A stretch of 57,900 nt of DNA from Lachnospiraceae bacterium (GTDB lineage: Bacteria > Bacillota > Clostridia > Lachnospirales > Lachnospiraceae), in assembly GCA_009911195.1 (NCBI GenBank), contig QXWV01000035.1, positions 1 through 57,900 on the forward strand, given 5' to 3'. The notes beneath the pieces are model-generated. The model did no database searches, had not been told where the DNA came from, and saw nothing but the letters and a program-made list of their open reading frames with translations. Positions 25,208 through 33,410 of the stretch are shown here, piece after piece (position 1 is the stretch's first letter; the number at the start of each line of letters is the position of its first letter). A program made the translations under genes and the position numbers.

Positions 25208-25494
25208 GTCTGTCAAGCCCTCTTTCTAAGATATTTTTTTAAAAATATAACGTTATAACTATATCAGAAATTTGTCTGTCATGCAAGGGTGAAACTTGTC
25301 CTATCCACACACATTTGTTAAGCAAATGGAAGGTTTTGCAGGTCTCCGCTGCCTCTCCGTCAAGAGCTTTCCGTAAAATCAGCTCGCCCCATGCCAGCAT
25401 GTTCCCTCCCCCACCGGAATCCCGGGCTCTCGGAAGACCCAAATCGTAGGGATGAGAACTAATTGGTCTGTATATCATGGTGATTCTTGCTATG
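25208..25494. other. Accessory stretch without an identifiable gene
   Basis: Contains TAACGTTATA near 25248 and a more G+C-rich block (about 25320-25460). Open frames exist on both strands here, but none has a ribosome site or a recognised domain. Its right edge coincides with the point where recognisable MNT sequence begins, so it is probably a junction left by rearrangement. Confidence 0.4.
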
Positions 25495-25772
25495 CATGAC
25501 AAAATGATTGACCTTACAGTTGATTTGGAATTAGAGTATAACAAGGTTTTGTCTGTTCTCCTTATTGATTATGATAATTTCAGGGAGTGGAAAGATGTGC
25601 TTCCGTTTTATAAAAATCAGAGAAAAGAGAGAATGCGGATTATCTTGATTTTTATGTTGCCTCAAAAGATGAGGCCGAGGCGCAAATTTTTATGAGAGGA
25701 AAATGGACAAATGTTTTTTGGGGATACTTAATCGGAGAAAATAGTGGGTATTTTTCCGCAACTCTGATATAA
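25495..25772 (+). pseudogene. Collapsed MNT/HEPN toxin-antitoxin remnant
   Basis: The first part (MIDLTVDLELEYNKVLSVLL, then REWKDVLPFYKN) matches the C-terminal part of small MNT-type nucleotidyltransferase antitoxins. After a frame change near 25630 the text NADYLDFYVASKDEAEAQI resembles the C-terminal end of HEPN toxins of the same operons. The MNT catalytic GSxxxG-DxD part and the HEPN RX4-6H core are both missing. Two deletions therefore seem to have fused the ends. It ends at TAA 25770-25772. Confidence 0.6.
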
Positions 25773-25829
25773 TGAAATTCAACTTACATAAAATTTGTAT
25801 CATTACCACTTGTGCAAGGGGGTAAAGGT

Positions 25830-27536
25830 TTGGAAAAAATCAGGAAGCTGCCGATAGGCATTGATAATTTTGAAGAAATTCTTACAGAAGGGTTTTACTA
25901 TGTGGATAAAACGGGGATGATAGAGGCTCTATTGAATCATTGGGGGAAGGTGAACCTTTTTACACGCCCCAGGAGATTCGGCAAGTCATTGAATATGAGC
26001 ATGCTGGAAAAGTTTTTTGGATATGGATGCGATAAAAGGCTTTTTGAAGGGCTGGAAATAGCGAAGGAAAAAGAACTGTGCCAGGAATATATGGGGAAAT
26101 TCCCTGTCATCGCAATCAGTTTGAAAGATGTGAGTGGGGGGGATTTTGAGATGGCGAGGGAACTGCTCCGCTCCGTAATAGGAAATATGGCTATGAAGTT
26201 CCAGTATTTGCAGGAAAGCGATAAGCTTTCCGCTGTGGAAGTGGCGAGGTACAGACAGATAGTAAATACGGGTACGGGCAGCAGGAAGGGATTTGCTATG
26301 TCTCAGGACGTGCTGGTGGACAGCTTGTATACGTTGACAGGCTTATTGAAAAAATACCATAGGAAAGATGTCATTGTAATCATAGATGAATATGATGTTC
26401 CATTGGATAAAGCGCAGCAAGCCGGTTATTATGATGAAATGTTGGACCTGATTAGAAGCATGTTCAGCCGGGCTTTAAAAGGGAATGAGAGCCTTTATTT
26501 TGCGGTGATGTCAGGTTGCTTAAGGCTGGTGAAGGAGAGTATTTTTACAGGGCTGAATAACCTTAAGGTTTTTGCCGCAACCGATGTGCGTTTTCATGAG
26601 TATTTTGGATTTACGGATGAAGAAGTAAAATCCATGCTGGAATATTATGGCCTTAGCCATAAATTTGATGCGGTGAAAGAGTGGTATGATGGTTACCGCT
26701 TTGGGAAAACGGATGTTTACTGCCCGTGGGATGTGGCTAGCTATGTGGACTTGCTATGTGCTGACCCGGGGGCTGCCCCGAAAGCATTTTGGATAAACAC
26801 AAGCGGGAATGAGATTATCCGGAGATTTATCAGAATGGCAAAAATAAGCACGAAGCGGGAGATAGAGCGGCTGATAAACGGAGAAACAATTATAAAGAAA
26901 ATAAATCAGGAACTAACTTATAGGGAACTATATAGCCGAATGGATAATTTCTGGAGTGTGCTTTTTATGACAGGTTATTTAACGAGCCGAGGGGAAGTGG
27001 ACGGGGAATTATACCAACTGGCGCTTCCTAATCTGGAAATTAGAAAAATTTTTATAGAGCAGATTCAGGATTGGTTTGAGGAGGAAGTACGCAAAGACTC
27101 GCCAAAGTTGGATGCTTTTTGTGATGCATTCCTAAAGGCGGATAAGGATGCTGTGGAAGCACTGTTCAATGAGTATTTGAGGAAAACAATCAGCATAAGG
27201 GATACCAATGCCCGTAAGGATAAAAAAGAAAACTTTTATCATGGAATTTTGCTTGGGCTGTTAAGCCATAGGGAAGATTGGGATGTAGTATCCAATGTAG
27301 AGTCAGGAGATGGCTATAGCGATATTCTTGTGGAAGAGGAAAAAGAGGGTATAGGGATAGTCATTGAAGTGAAATATGTGGAGGAAGGGAAATGGGATGC
27401 CGGATGCCGGCAGGCTTTGGAACAAATAGAACGGATGGGATATGAAAGCAGGCTTTGCCGGGATGGAATGGATAAAGTGATAAAATACGGAATCGCATGT
27501 AGAAAAAAACAGTGCAGAGTAAGGATTGGAGAATAA
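25830..27536 (+). CDS. AAA-ATPase-like / PD-(D/E)XK nuclease family protein
   Basis: 568 aa. N-terminal AAA-ATPase-like domain (PF09820 type): a P-loop variant RPRRFGKSLNMSML (about residues 47-60) and Walker B DVIVIIDEYDVPLD (about 182-195). The C-terminal PDDEXK_9-type nuclease fold (about 480-550) has Asp in YSDILV and the ExK in IVIEVKY. The family is expanded in Clostridia and Bacteroidetes and its function is unsettled; defence and mobile-element roles have been proposed. TTG 25830 is preferred over GTG 25812 because AAGGGGG lies 7 nt upstream. It stands alone in the accessory region. Confidence 0.9.
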   Translation: MEKIRKLPIGIDNFEEILTEGFYYVDKTGMIEALLNHWGKVNLFTRPRRFGKSLNMSMLEKFFGYGCDKRLFEGLEIAKEKELCQEYMGKFPVIAISLKDVSGGDFEMARELLRSVIGNMAMKFQYLQESDKLSAVEVARYRQIVNTGTGSRKGFAMSQDVLVDSLYTLTGLLKKYHRKDVIVIIDEYDVPLDKAQQAGYYDEMLDLIRSMFSRALKGNESLYFAVMSGCLRLVKESIFTGLNNLKVFAATDVRFHEYFGFTDEEVKSMLEYYGLSHKFDAVKEWYDGYRFGKTDVYCPWDVASYVDLLCADPGAAPKAFWINTSGNEIIRRFIRMAKISTKREIERLINGETIIKKINQELTYRELYSRMDNFWSVLFMTGYLTSRGEVDGELYQLALPNLEIRKIFIEQIQDWFEEEVRKDSPKLDAFCDAFLKADKDAVEALFNEYLRKTISIRDTNARKDKKENFYHGILLGLLSHREDWDVVSNVESGDGYSDILVEEEKEGIGIVIEVKYVEEGKWDAGCRQALEQIERMGYESRLCRDGMDKVIKYGIACRKKQCRVRIGE

Positions 27537-27600
27537 AAGGCCAATCTTATCATCCTATCGTGCTGAGGCCAAAATGCCTGCCCGGCATTATCCTATAAAG

Positions 27601-28086
27601 CTATCCAATCAATTCCCGGATTCGCCGCAGCGCTTTCCTGGCCGGTTGGGAAAAGCCGAGCCTTATTAGTATCTGGGCAAAGGAGGACATGCCGGCCGAT
27701 GCACCAAGCAGCGGCAGTGCCTGGGCGAAGCCATCCATAAAGGCAAGAAGGAGGCCGATGAGGAAAACATAAACCATGAATCCCAGCCATATGGAACAGA
27801 AAACGGTAATGGCGGGATGGAGGCGCATTTTTATCATAATCTGTGAACCGTTTCCTGTTGGGCTGATAGTGCCCGTGATGCAGGGAAGGAAGGAGTTGCG
27901 GTAGGAAATGTTGCTGACAATACGAAAGTAAGAGGGGGTCACTTGTCCGATGAACTCTTGGCCGCAGGATTGGAATAAACGTAGCTTTGGCGGTGCTGTG
28001 ACCGATTGCAAAACGGCGTATATTTCTTCGGGGGTTTTGGATGATGGAAAGCTGTCATTGAAAGAAGGGAAGATTTTTATGGCCAT
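27601..28086 (-). CDS. Hypothetical membrane protein with two helices
   Basis: 161 aa. A soluble N-terminal domain (about 1-85) carries SYRNSFLPCITGTISPTGNG and MRLHPAITVF, a block I recall from uncharacterised proteins of the form YRNSF-P-I-G. Two transmembrane helices follow (about 93-118 and 122-142) and a basic tail. Function unknown. It is transcribed away from the MBOAT gene at 28270, with about 180 bp between the two starts. Confidence 0.65.
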   Translation of the reverse strand: MAIKIFPSFNDSFPSSKTPEEIYAVLQSVTAPPKLRLFQSCGQEFIGQVTPSYFRIVSNISYRNSFLPCITGTISPTGNGSQIMIKMRLHPAITVFCSIWLGFMVYVFLIGLLLAFMDGFAQALPLLGASAGMSSFAQILIRLGFSQPARKALRRIRELIG

Positions 28087-28206
28087 TATGGAATCATCCT
28101 TTCGTGCTGTTCTGATTTATGCTGTAACAAACTGTGCTTTATAAAAGTATACACACATATGGCATTATCTGTAAAGCTGCTGCGCAGGAAATGGCCAAAT
28201 TCCCTA

Positions 28207-28235
28207 TTGAGATTGAAATGATGGAATGGTAAAAT
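28207..28235 (+). promoter_or_regulatory. Promoter of MBOAT cassette B
   Basis: TTGAGA (28207-28212), 17 bp, TAAAAT (28230-28235), 34 bp before the MBOAT ATG. Confidence 0.6.
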
Positions 28236-28269
28236 AGAGCAGTGAATACAAAAGACAGGATGGATAGAC

Positions 28270-29634
28270 ATGGTAATATTTTCCGGTTTGGAATTTATTT
28301 TTCGTTTTTTCCCGGCATTTTTAGCCGTTTATTATATAACACCAAAGAAATATAGGGAATGGGCGTTGCTTTTTGGAAGCATTGTTTTTTATGCGGTAGG
28401 AGAACCTTATTATGTGCTTTTGCTGCTTGTGGCGGTGTGGTTAAACTACTTTTTTGCAAAAAAAATATATTCCTGCAGAGATACGCGCAGAGGAAGGAAA
28501 TGCAGGAAGGATAGGGTGGTAGCGGCGCTTGTGATGGATATAGGGCTGCTGGCGGCGTTTAAGCTGCTGGGGGCTTTTTTGGGTAATGCAATTTTTCCTT
28601 TAGGTCTTAGCTTTTTCCTTTTTAAAATGATATCCTTCCAGATTGACACTTACCGGGGGGAGATGATACAGAAACCGGGTTTTCGGCAAACTGTGGTTTA
28701 TTTTGTGATGTTTCCCCAGATAGTCTCCGGGCCAATCATGCGCTTTTCTGAAGGAGGATTTTGGGAGGAAGAAAGGGAGTATTCCTGGGAAAAACTGGAG
28801 GAGGGGCTGCAATATTTTGCGGCAGGGCTTGGAACGAAGGTGCTGCTGGCCGACCGGCTGGCGATTCTGTGGAAGGATATCCATATGATAGGCTATGAGA
28901 GCATATCCACGCCTTTGGCATGGTTGGGGGCGGCGGGATATTCCATGGAACTATATTTTGACTTTTGGGGGTATTCGCTGATGGCATCGGGCATATGCGT
29001 GATGCTGGGATACCCTTTTATAGAGAATTTCCGCCATCCTTATGCATCCCGAAGCGTTAGCGAATTCTGGAGACGATGGCATATGACGCTGGGCAGTTTC
29101 TTCAGGGACTATGTGTATATTCCCCTGGGGGGCAGCAGGGAGGATATGACGGTTACGTTGAGGAATCTGCTGGCTGTATGGCTGCTCACAGGGCTTTGGC
29201 ATGGCGGAAGCCTGAATTTTATTTTGTGGGGGCTGTCATTGTTTTTCCTGATTGCCATAGAGAAGCTGGCGCTGGGGAAGCTGTTCGGGAAATTTCCGTT
29301 TTTCGGCCGTCTTTTTGTACTCCTTGTGATTCCGGTCACATGGGTGATTTTCGCAGTGACGGATTTAAGGGAATTGGGAATGTACCTGGGGCGTCTGTTT
29401 CCTTTTGATGGGGGTGGGATTGCTGTGAATCCCAGGGATATCATAAAATATCTGGGGATGTACTGGTACTATCTTCTGGCAGGGGTTATCTGGTGTATTC
29501 CGGGAGTGCCCCGGTTTTTGAAAAAGCACCGGAAACATCCGGCAGTGGTATTGCTGACAGCATTTGTTTTCTGGATTTCCGTTTACTGTGTGGTGAGCAT
29601 GGAGAATAATCCTTTTGCTTATTTAAAGTTTTAA
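28270..29634 (+). CDS. MBOAT O-acyltransferase, cassette B
   Basis: 454-aa polytopic membrane O-acyltransferase. EFWRRWHMTLGSFFRDYVYI and the catalytic-His block LTGLWHGGSLNF are present. It resembles the cassette A MBOAT but is clearly divergent. The next gene encodes an SGNH hydrolase, so the pair is a two-gene acyl-transfer module (compare PatA/PatB and AlgI/AlgJ). It lies inside the segment that separates spoVAC from spoVAD. Confidence 0.92.
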   Translation: MVIFSGLEFIFRFFPAFLAVYYITPKKYREWALLFGSIVFYAVGEPYYVLLLLVAVWLNYFFAKKIYSCRDTRRGRKCRKDRVVAALVMDIGLLAAFKLLGAFLGNAIFPLGLSFFLFKMISFQIDTYRGEMIQKPGFRQTVVYFVMFPQIVSGPIMRFSEGGFWEEEREYSWEKLEEGLQYFAAGLGTKVLLADRLAILWKDIHMIGYESISTPLAWLGAAGYSMELYFDFWGYSLMASGICVMLGYPFIENFRHPYASRSVSEFWRRWHMTLGSFFRDYVYIPLGGSREDMTVTLRNLLAVWLLTGLWHGGSLNFILWGLSLFFLIAIEKLALGKLFGKFPFFGRLFVLLVIPVTWVIFAVTDLRELGMYLGRLFPFDGGGIAVNPRDIIKYLGMYWYYLLAGVIWCIPGVPRFLKKHRKHPAVVLLTAFVFWISVYCVVSMENNPFAYLKF

Positions 29635-29712
29635 GTTATATAGAATTTTAAGCTATATATGGAAGCGGAGATTCCCGGAAAATGCGGATAGAAAGTATTG
29701 AGAGTGAAGAGG

Positions 29713-30903
29713 ATGAAGGATTTTATAAAAAAATGCCCGGTTTTTCTTACGTTGGCGGGAAGTGGGCTGTTGTTGTCGCTGATAGGGATAAGCGGAAGCT
29801 TTTCGGTATATAAAGAATATGAATTTCATGTGGCTGGGCGGCCATATCTAGCCCTCGTGATGGAAGGGATAAGCAAGGGGACGATGCCATGGGAAGCGGT
29901 GGAAACGATAGGTATGGGTGAAGAGGAATTTCCCGGAGGCTTGCTCTACAAGTGGAGGAATGGGAACGGGGGGCAGGAAATCGGTGTCTTGCCAGGTAAA
30001 GAAGGGGCGGAATCTTTTGTAGAGGGAAGTGCAGGGGATGACGGTGTATTCGTGTTGGAAAATGAAGGGATACCAAAAGCAGGGGGAAGCCCGGATGACC
30101 AGGGGGCAGAAAACCTTGGCGAATTGAATGGCCAGGGCTTGGCGGGAAATTCCGGTGAACCAGGTGTCCAGGATGAAGCAGGTGTCCAGAGCACACCAGG
30201 TGTCCAGGATGCAGGTGGAAATTCCGGTGAATCCAATGCCCAGGGGCCGGTGGGCAGCCAGGATGGGGCAAAACCGGAATCGGTGGAAGATAGCAGGACA
30301 TACAGCTTCCAGACGGTGGGGGAAGATTATTTTGACGATGCTGTGTTTATCGGCGATTCCAGGACCGTGGGCCTATTTGAATATGGAGGGATAGAAGACA
30401 GGGCAGATTTTTTTGCCAAGATTTCCCTGACCATATACGATATCTTTACAACGCCGGTGGCAAAAGATGAAGAAACGGGGGAAAAGATTACAGTAGAAGA
30501 AGGGCTGATGCAAAAGAAATATGGAAAAGTGTACTTGATGCTGGGAATTAACGAACTGGGAACAGGAACTACGGATACTTTTATAGCGGAGTATGAAAAT
30601 GTAGTGGCCAGAATCCGGGAACTGCAGCCGGATGCAGTAATTTACGTACAGGGAATCATGAAGGTGACAGGAAAAAAAGATGCGGAAGATGAAATCTTTA
30701 ACAATACAAATATTGAAGATAAAAATCAGGCAATTGCAGGGCTGGCGGATAACAGGGATATTTTTTACATAGACGTGAACGAAGTGGTATGTGACCAGGA
30801 AGGTGGACTGAATGCGGAATATACCATTGATGAAGTACATTTAAAAGCGAAATATTATGAAATTTGGAAGCAGTTTTTGCTGGAACACGGAATTGTGAAG
30901 TAG
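29713..30903 (+). CDS. Membrane-anchored SGNH/GDSL hydrolase with repetitive linker
   Basis: 396 aa. One N-terminal transmembrane helix (about 8-30), a Gly/Gln/Asn/Glu-rich low-complexity linker (about 75-200) and an SGNH domain (about 205-396). Block I is VFIGDSRTVGL, block III is MLGINELG and the C-terminal Asp/His is in TIDEVHLKAKYY. It probably transfers or removes acyl groups on an extracellular glycan with the MBOAT upstream. The linker contains three copies of CAGGTGTCCAG. The ATG at 29713 is favoured; TTG 29698 is possible. Confidence 0.85.
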   Translation: MKDFIKKCPVFLTLAGSGLLLSLIGISGSFSVYKEYEFHVAGRPYLALVMEGISKGTMPWEAVETIGMGEEEFPGGLLYKWRNGNGGQEIGVLPGKEGAESFVEGSAGDDGVFVLENEGIPKAGGSPDDQGAENLGELNGQGLAGNSGEPGVQDEAGVQSTPGVQDAGGNSGESNAQGPVGSQDGAKPESVEDSRTYSFQTVGEDYFDDAVFIGDSRTVGLFEYGGIEDRADFFAKISLTIYDIFTTPVAKDEETGEKITVEEGLMQKKYGKVYLMLGINELGTGTTDTFIAEYENVVARIRELQPDAVIYVQGIMKVTGKKDAEDEIFNNTNIEDKNQAIAGLADNRDIFYIDVNEVVCDQEGGLNAEYTIDEVHLKAKYYEIWKQFLLEHGIVK

Positions 30904-30914
30904 GGAAACGGGAA

Positions 30915-30972
30915 TACTATACAAAGCGTAAGCGGTCAAAAATGGAAAGTGCGGAAGGAGTTTTGTATAGTA
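30915..30972 (+). promoter_or_regulatory. 11-bp inverted repeat around the spoVAD ribosome site
   Basis: TACTATACAAA (30915-30925) is repeated inverted as TTTGTATAGTA (30962-30972). The ribosome site GGAAGGAG lies in the loop and the right arm ends on the A of the ATG. A weak sigma-G-like -10 (AATACTA, 30913-30919) overlaps the left arm. Operator or mRNA hairpin. Confidence 0.5.
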
Positions 30973-32018
30973 TGAATCAGGAGAAAAAAGAGTCATGTAT
31001 GCTGGGAAAGCAAAGCCTCGAGCTGAAAAATCCTGTGTTTATCAGGGAGAGTGCCAGCGTAGTGGGAACAAAGGAAGGGCAAGGGCCATTGGCGGAGCTG
31101 TTCGATATGATAGGGCAGGATGATATGTTTGGCTGTGCTTCATGGGAAGAGGCGGAGAGCAGCTTGCAGAAGGATGCGGTTTACCTGGCTTTAGGGAAAG
31201 CGGGGATGAAAAAGGAAGAGATACGCTATCTTTTCGCCGGGGATTTGCTGGGCCAATCCATTGCCAGCAGCTTTGGGCTGGCGGGCTATGAGATACCGTT
31301 AGTGGGGCTGTACGGAGCCTGCTCCACTTGTGGGCTGTCTTTGAGCCTGGGAACGATGACGGTGCATGGGGGATATGCGGAGAATGTGGTGTGCGTGACT
31401 TCCAGCCATTTCGCCAGTGCGGAGAAGGAGTTCCGTTTTCCACTTGGATATGGGAATCAGCGCCCTTTATCCGCCTCTTGGACGGTGACTGGAAGCGGCG
31501 CTTTTGTATTAAGCAGTACAAAAGGAAAGAAATCACGGGCGAAGATTACCGGGTTGACCACAGGGAAAATTATGGATTATGGGCTGAAGGATTCTATGAA
31601 TATGGGGGCATGTATGGCTCCGGCCGCCTGTGATTTGATTTATCAGCATTTGAAGGATTTTGGGAGAAAGCCCCAATATTATGACAAGATTATTACCGGG
31701 GATTTGGGAACAGTAGGCCAGCATGCGCTGTTGGATTTGCTTGGGGAAAAGGATGTGGACATTGCCGGGCAGCATATGGACTGTGGGATTGAAATTTATG
31801 ACGCCAAGGAACAGGATACCCATGCTGGTGGAAGCGGCTGTGGGTGCAGCGCAGTGACATTGTCCGCTTATATCCTGAAAAAGATAGAAGAAGGGGTATG
31901 GAAAAGGGTGTTGTTTGTTCCTACAGGGGCATTGCTTAGCAAGACAAGCTTTAATGAAGGGCAGACGGTACCGGGGATTGCCCATGGGGTAGTGATAGAA
32001 GGGGTTGGGGAATCATAA
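30972..32018 (+). CDS. spoVAD: Stage V sporulation protein AD
   Basis: Thiolase-fold SpoVA protein that binds dipicolinic acid on the spore inner membrane. 348 aa against about 338 in B. subtilis. GKQSLELKNPVFI, GDLLGQSIASSFG, GACSTCGLSLSLG, TSSHFASAEKEFRFP, TVTGSGAFV and GGSGCGCSAVT follow the family order. ATG 30972 has GGAAGGAG 11 nt upstream; a longer frame from 30864 overlaps the previous gene and is unlikely. It is separated from spoVAC by 6.6 kb, and no spoVAE follows. Confidence 0.95.
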   Translation: MNQEKKESCMLGKQSLELKNPVFIRESASVVGTKEGQGPLAELFDMIGQDDMFGCASWEEAESSLQKDAVYLALGKAGMKKEEIRYLFAGDLLGQSIASSFGLAGYEIPLVGLYGACSTCGLSLSLGTMTVHGGYAENVVCVTSSHFASAEKEFRFPLGYGNQRPLSASWTVTGSGAFVLSSTKGKKSRAKITGLTTGKIMDYGLKDSMNMGACMAPAACDLIYQHLKDFGRKPQYYDKIITGDLGTVGQHALLDLLGEKDVDIAGQHMDCGIEIYDAKEQDTHAGGSGCGCSAVTLSAYILKKIEEGVWKRVLFVPTGALLSKTSFNEGQTVPGIAHGVVIEGVGES

Positions 32019-32107
32019 TGAGCTTCAAAGGCGGTACCGGCAGAAATGCCGGTGCTGTTGAAACACTGGTGGAAATGCTTTCGGCAATGGAGGGAAATGG
32101 ATGGTAA
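32018..32107 (+). CDS. Possible 29-codon peptide coupled to spoVAD
   Basis: TAATG overlap with the spoVAD stop, then a 29-codon frame (MSFKGGTGRNAGAVETLVEM...) ending at TAA 32105-32107. It does not resemble SpoVAE. It may be a coupling leader for the acetyltransferase gene or simply chance. Confidence 0.2.
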   Translation: MSFKGGTGRNAGAVETLVEMLSAMEGNGW

Positions 32108-32604
32108 TACGTCATACATCAAAAGAGGAAGTAAGCAGGGTTATGGAAATATACGAATATGCCAGGCATTTTATGGCGGAGCATGGGAATCCAAACCAAT
32201 GGGGGCCGACAAACTGGCCGCCGGAAAACCTAATACATAAGGATGTCGAGGACGGAAACAGCTATGTCTGCATGGATGGGGAAAGGATTGTTGGTACATT
32301 TTTCTTCTGCCAGGGGAAAGACGTTGAGCCTTCCTATCGCGTGATAGAGGATGGTATGTGGACGTATGACGGGCCATATGGAGTCATACACCGGCTGGCA
32401 GGGGACGGAACGGCAAAGGGCATAGGAACATTTTGCATCGAATGGGCTTTTCGCCAATGTGGCTATCTGCGGGTGGATACCCATGGGGATAATCGGGTGA
32501 TGCAGAATTTGCTGGAAAAGAATGCATTTTCTTATTGCGGTGTGGTACATGTGCCGGAGGATGATTTTCCAAGGCTGGCATATGAGAAAAGCAGTGGGGA
32601 ATAA
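32101..32604 (+). CDS. GNAT-family N-acetyltransferase
   Basis: 167 aa. The GNAT fold is readable from SYVCMDGERIVGTFFF (beta strands 2-3), the acetyl-CoA loop GDGTAKGIGTFCIEWAF (an atypical version of RxxGxG/A) and the C-terminal LLEKNAFSYCGVVHV. The substrate is unknown. The ATG has GGAGGG about 7 nt upstream. Confidence 0.85.
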   Translation: MVIRHTSKEEVSRVMEIYEYARHFMAEHGNPNQWGPTNWPPENLIHKDVEDGNSYVCMDGERIVGTFFFCQGKDVEPSYRVIEDGMWTYDGPYGVIHRLAGDGTAKGIGTFCIEWAFRQCGYLRVDTHGDNRVMQNLLEKNAFSYCGVVHVPEDDFPRLAYEKSSGE

Positions 32605-32607
32605 CCT

Positions 32608-32663
32608 AATGTTATTAAGTTAGCACCTCACGGCGTCCGCCATCGTTAACTAAATGACATTGG
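32608..32663. repeat. Dispersed fold-back repeat
   Basis: AATGTTATTAAGTTA (32608-32622) pairs imperfectly with TAACTAAATGACATT (32647-32661). The 37 nt at 32627-32663 recur in exact reverse complement at 57824-57860. Confidence 0.75.
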
Positions 32664-32770
32664 GAAATAACCATGGGATTGTTTTTTTCCAAAAGATATT
32701 GAAAATAGTGGGAAGTGCTAGTAAAATAAGATGCGATAGAAAAAGCTGCATAACTGGAAAGGAGATTGGC

Positions 32771-33001
32771 ATGAGACTGATGGAATTTAAAATGGAGCGT
32801 CAGGGCCTTCTGAAAGAGGGCGAGCGCGTGACGGTGACGGAGGGCGTTCTTCCCAGCAATTATTATTATACGATAGACCCGGCGCTGGCCATGTCAGGAA
32901 ACTTTCCTTTCCGGGAGCGGCTGTTGGCGAGGGAAGGAACCGTTACGAAGATTATGGAAAATGAACGGGGTTTTTATGTAATGGTAGAATTCAAAGAGTA
33001 A
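32771..33001 (+). CDS. Small hypothetical protein
   Basis: 76 aa, soluble, beginning [20 protein letters not shown]. It carries a Tyr-rich stretch ([15 protein letters not shown]) and ends in a short beta-like segment. AAAGGAG lies 7 nt before ATG 32771, which decides the start. No domain recognised. It precedes ridA by 31 bp and is probably cotranscribed with it. Confidence 0.7.
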   Translation: MRLMEFKMERQGLLKEGERVTVTEGVLPSNYYYTIDPALAMSGNFPFRERLLAREGTVTKIMENERGFYVMVEFKE

Positions 33002-33032
33002 AAAACGGAAAGAAGAGGAAATGGAGAAAATT

Positions 33033-33410
33033 ATGAAGAAGAAAGTATCCACAAACAAAGCACCAGCGGCAATCGGGCCATATTCCCAGGGGATTATTGC
33101 AGGCTCTGTTTTATATACATCAGGGCAGATTCCCATTGACCCGGCAACGGGGAATATAAAAGGGGAGGATATCGTAGAGCAGGCAGAGCAGGTGATGAAA
33201 AACGTAGGCGTCATCCTGGAGGAAGCAGGGTATAGCTATGAGGATGTGGTAAAAACCACGTGCTTTTTGGCGGATATGGCTGATTTTGCCTCATTTAACG
33301 GGGTCTATGAAAAATATTTTACCGGAAAGCCGGCGAGGAGCTGTGTGGCGGTAAAGCAGTTGCCCAAAGATGCCCTTTGCGAAGTGGAAGTGATTGCCTG
33401 CCATGAATAA
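33033..33410 (+). CDS. ridA: RidA-family enamine/imine deaminase
   Basis: 125 aa. Hydrolyses reactive 2-aminoacrylate and other enamines made by PLP enzymes. [19 protein letters not shown], the catalytic Arg in KPARSCVAV and the terminal [10 protein letters not shown] are standard. GGAG lies about 6 nt before ATG 33033; ATG 33021 is an alternative. The last codons overlap the kinase gene by 8 bp. Confidence 0.94.
   Translation: MKKKVSTNKAPAAIGPYSQGIIAGSVLYTSGQIPIDPATGNIKGEDIVEQAEQVMKNVGVILEEAGYSYEDVVKTTCFLADMADFASFNGVYEKYFTGKPARSCVAVKQLPKDALCEVEVIACHE

Noticed and set aside
25239-25544. A 101-codon minus-strand frame with a Gly-rich stretch
   Set aside because: No ribosome site and no recognised family; it crosses the edge of the MNT remnant, so it is treated as junction sequence.
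30160-30245. CRISPR-like short repeats
   Set aside because: The repeats are within a coding linker, in frame, with no regular spacers and no cas genes.
29747-30301. A 184-codon Pro/His-rich frame opposite the SGNH linker
   Set aside because: It mirrors the Gly/Gln-rich linker codons and has no ribosome site.
32018-32107. Remnant of spoVAE
   Set aside because: The 29-codon peptide after spoVAD shares no visible SpoVAE motif and is too short.
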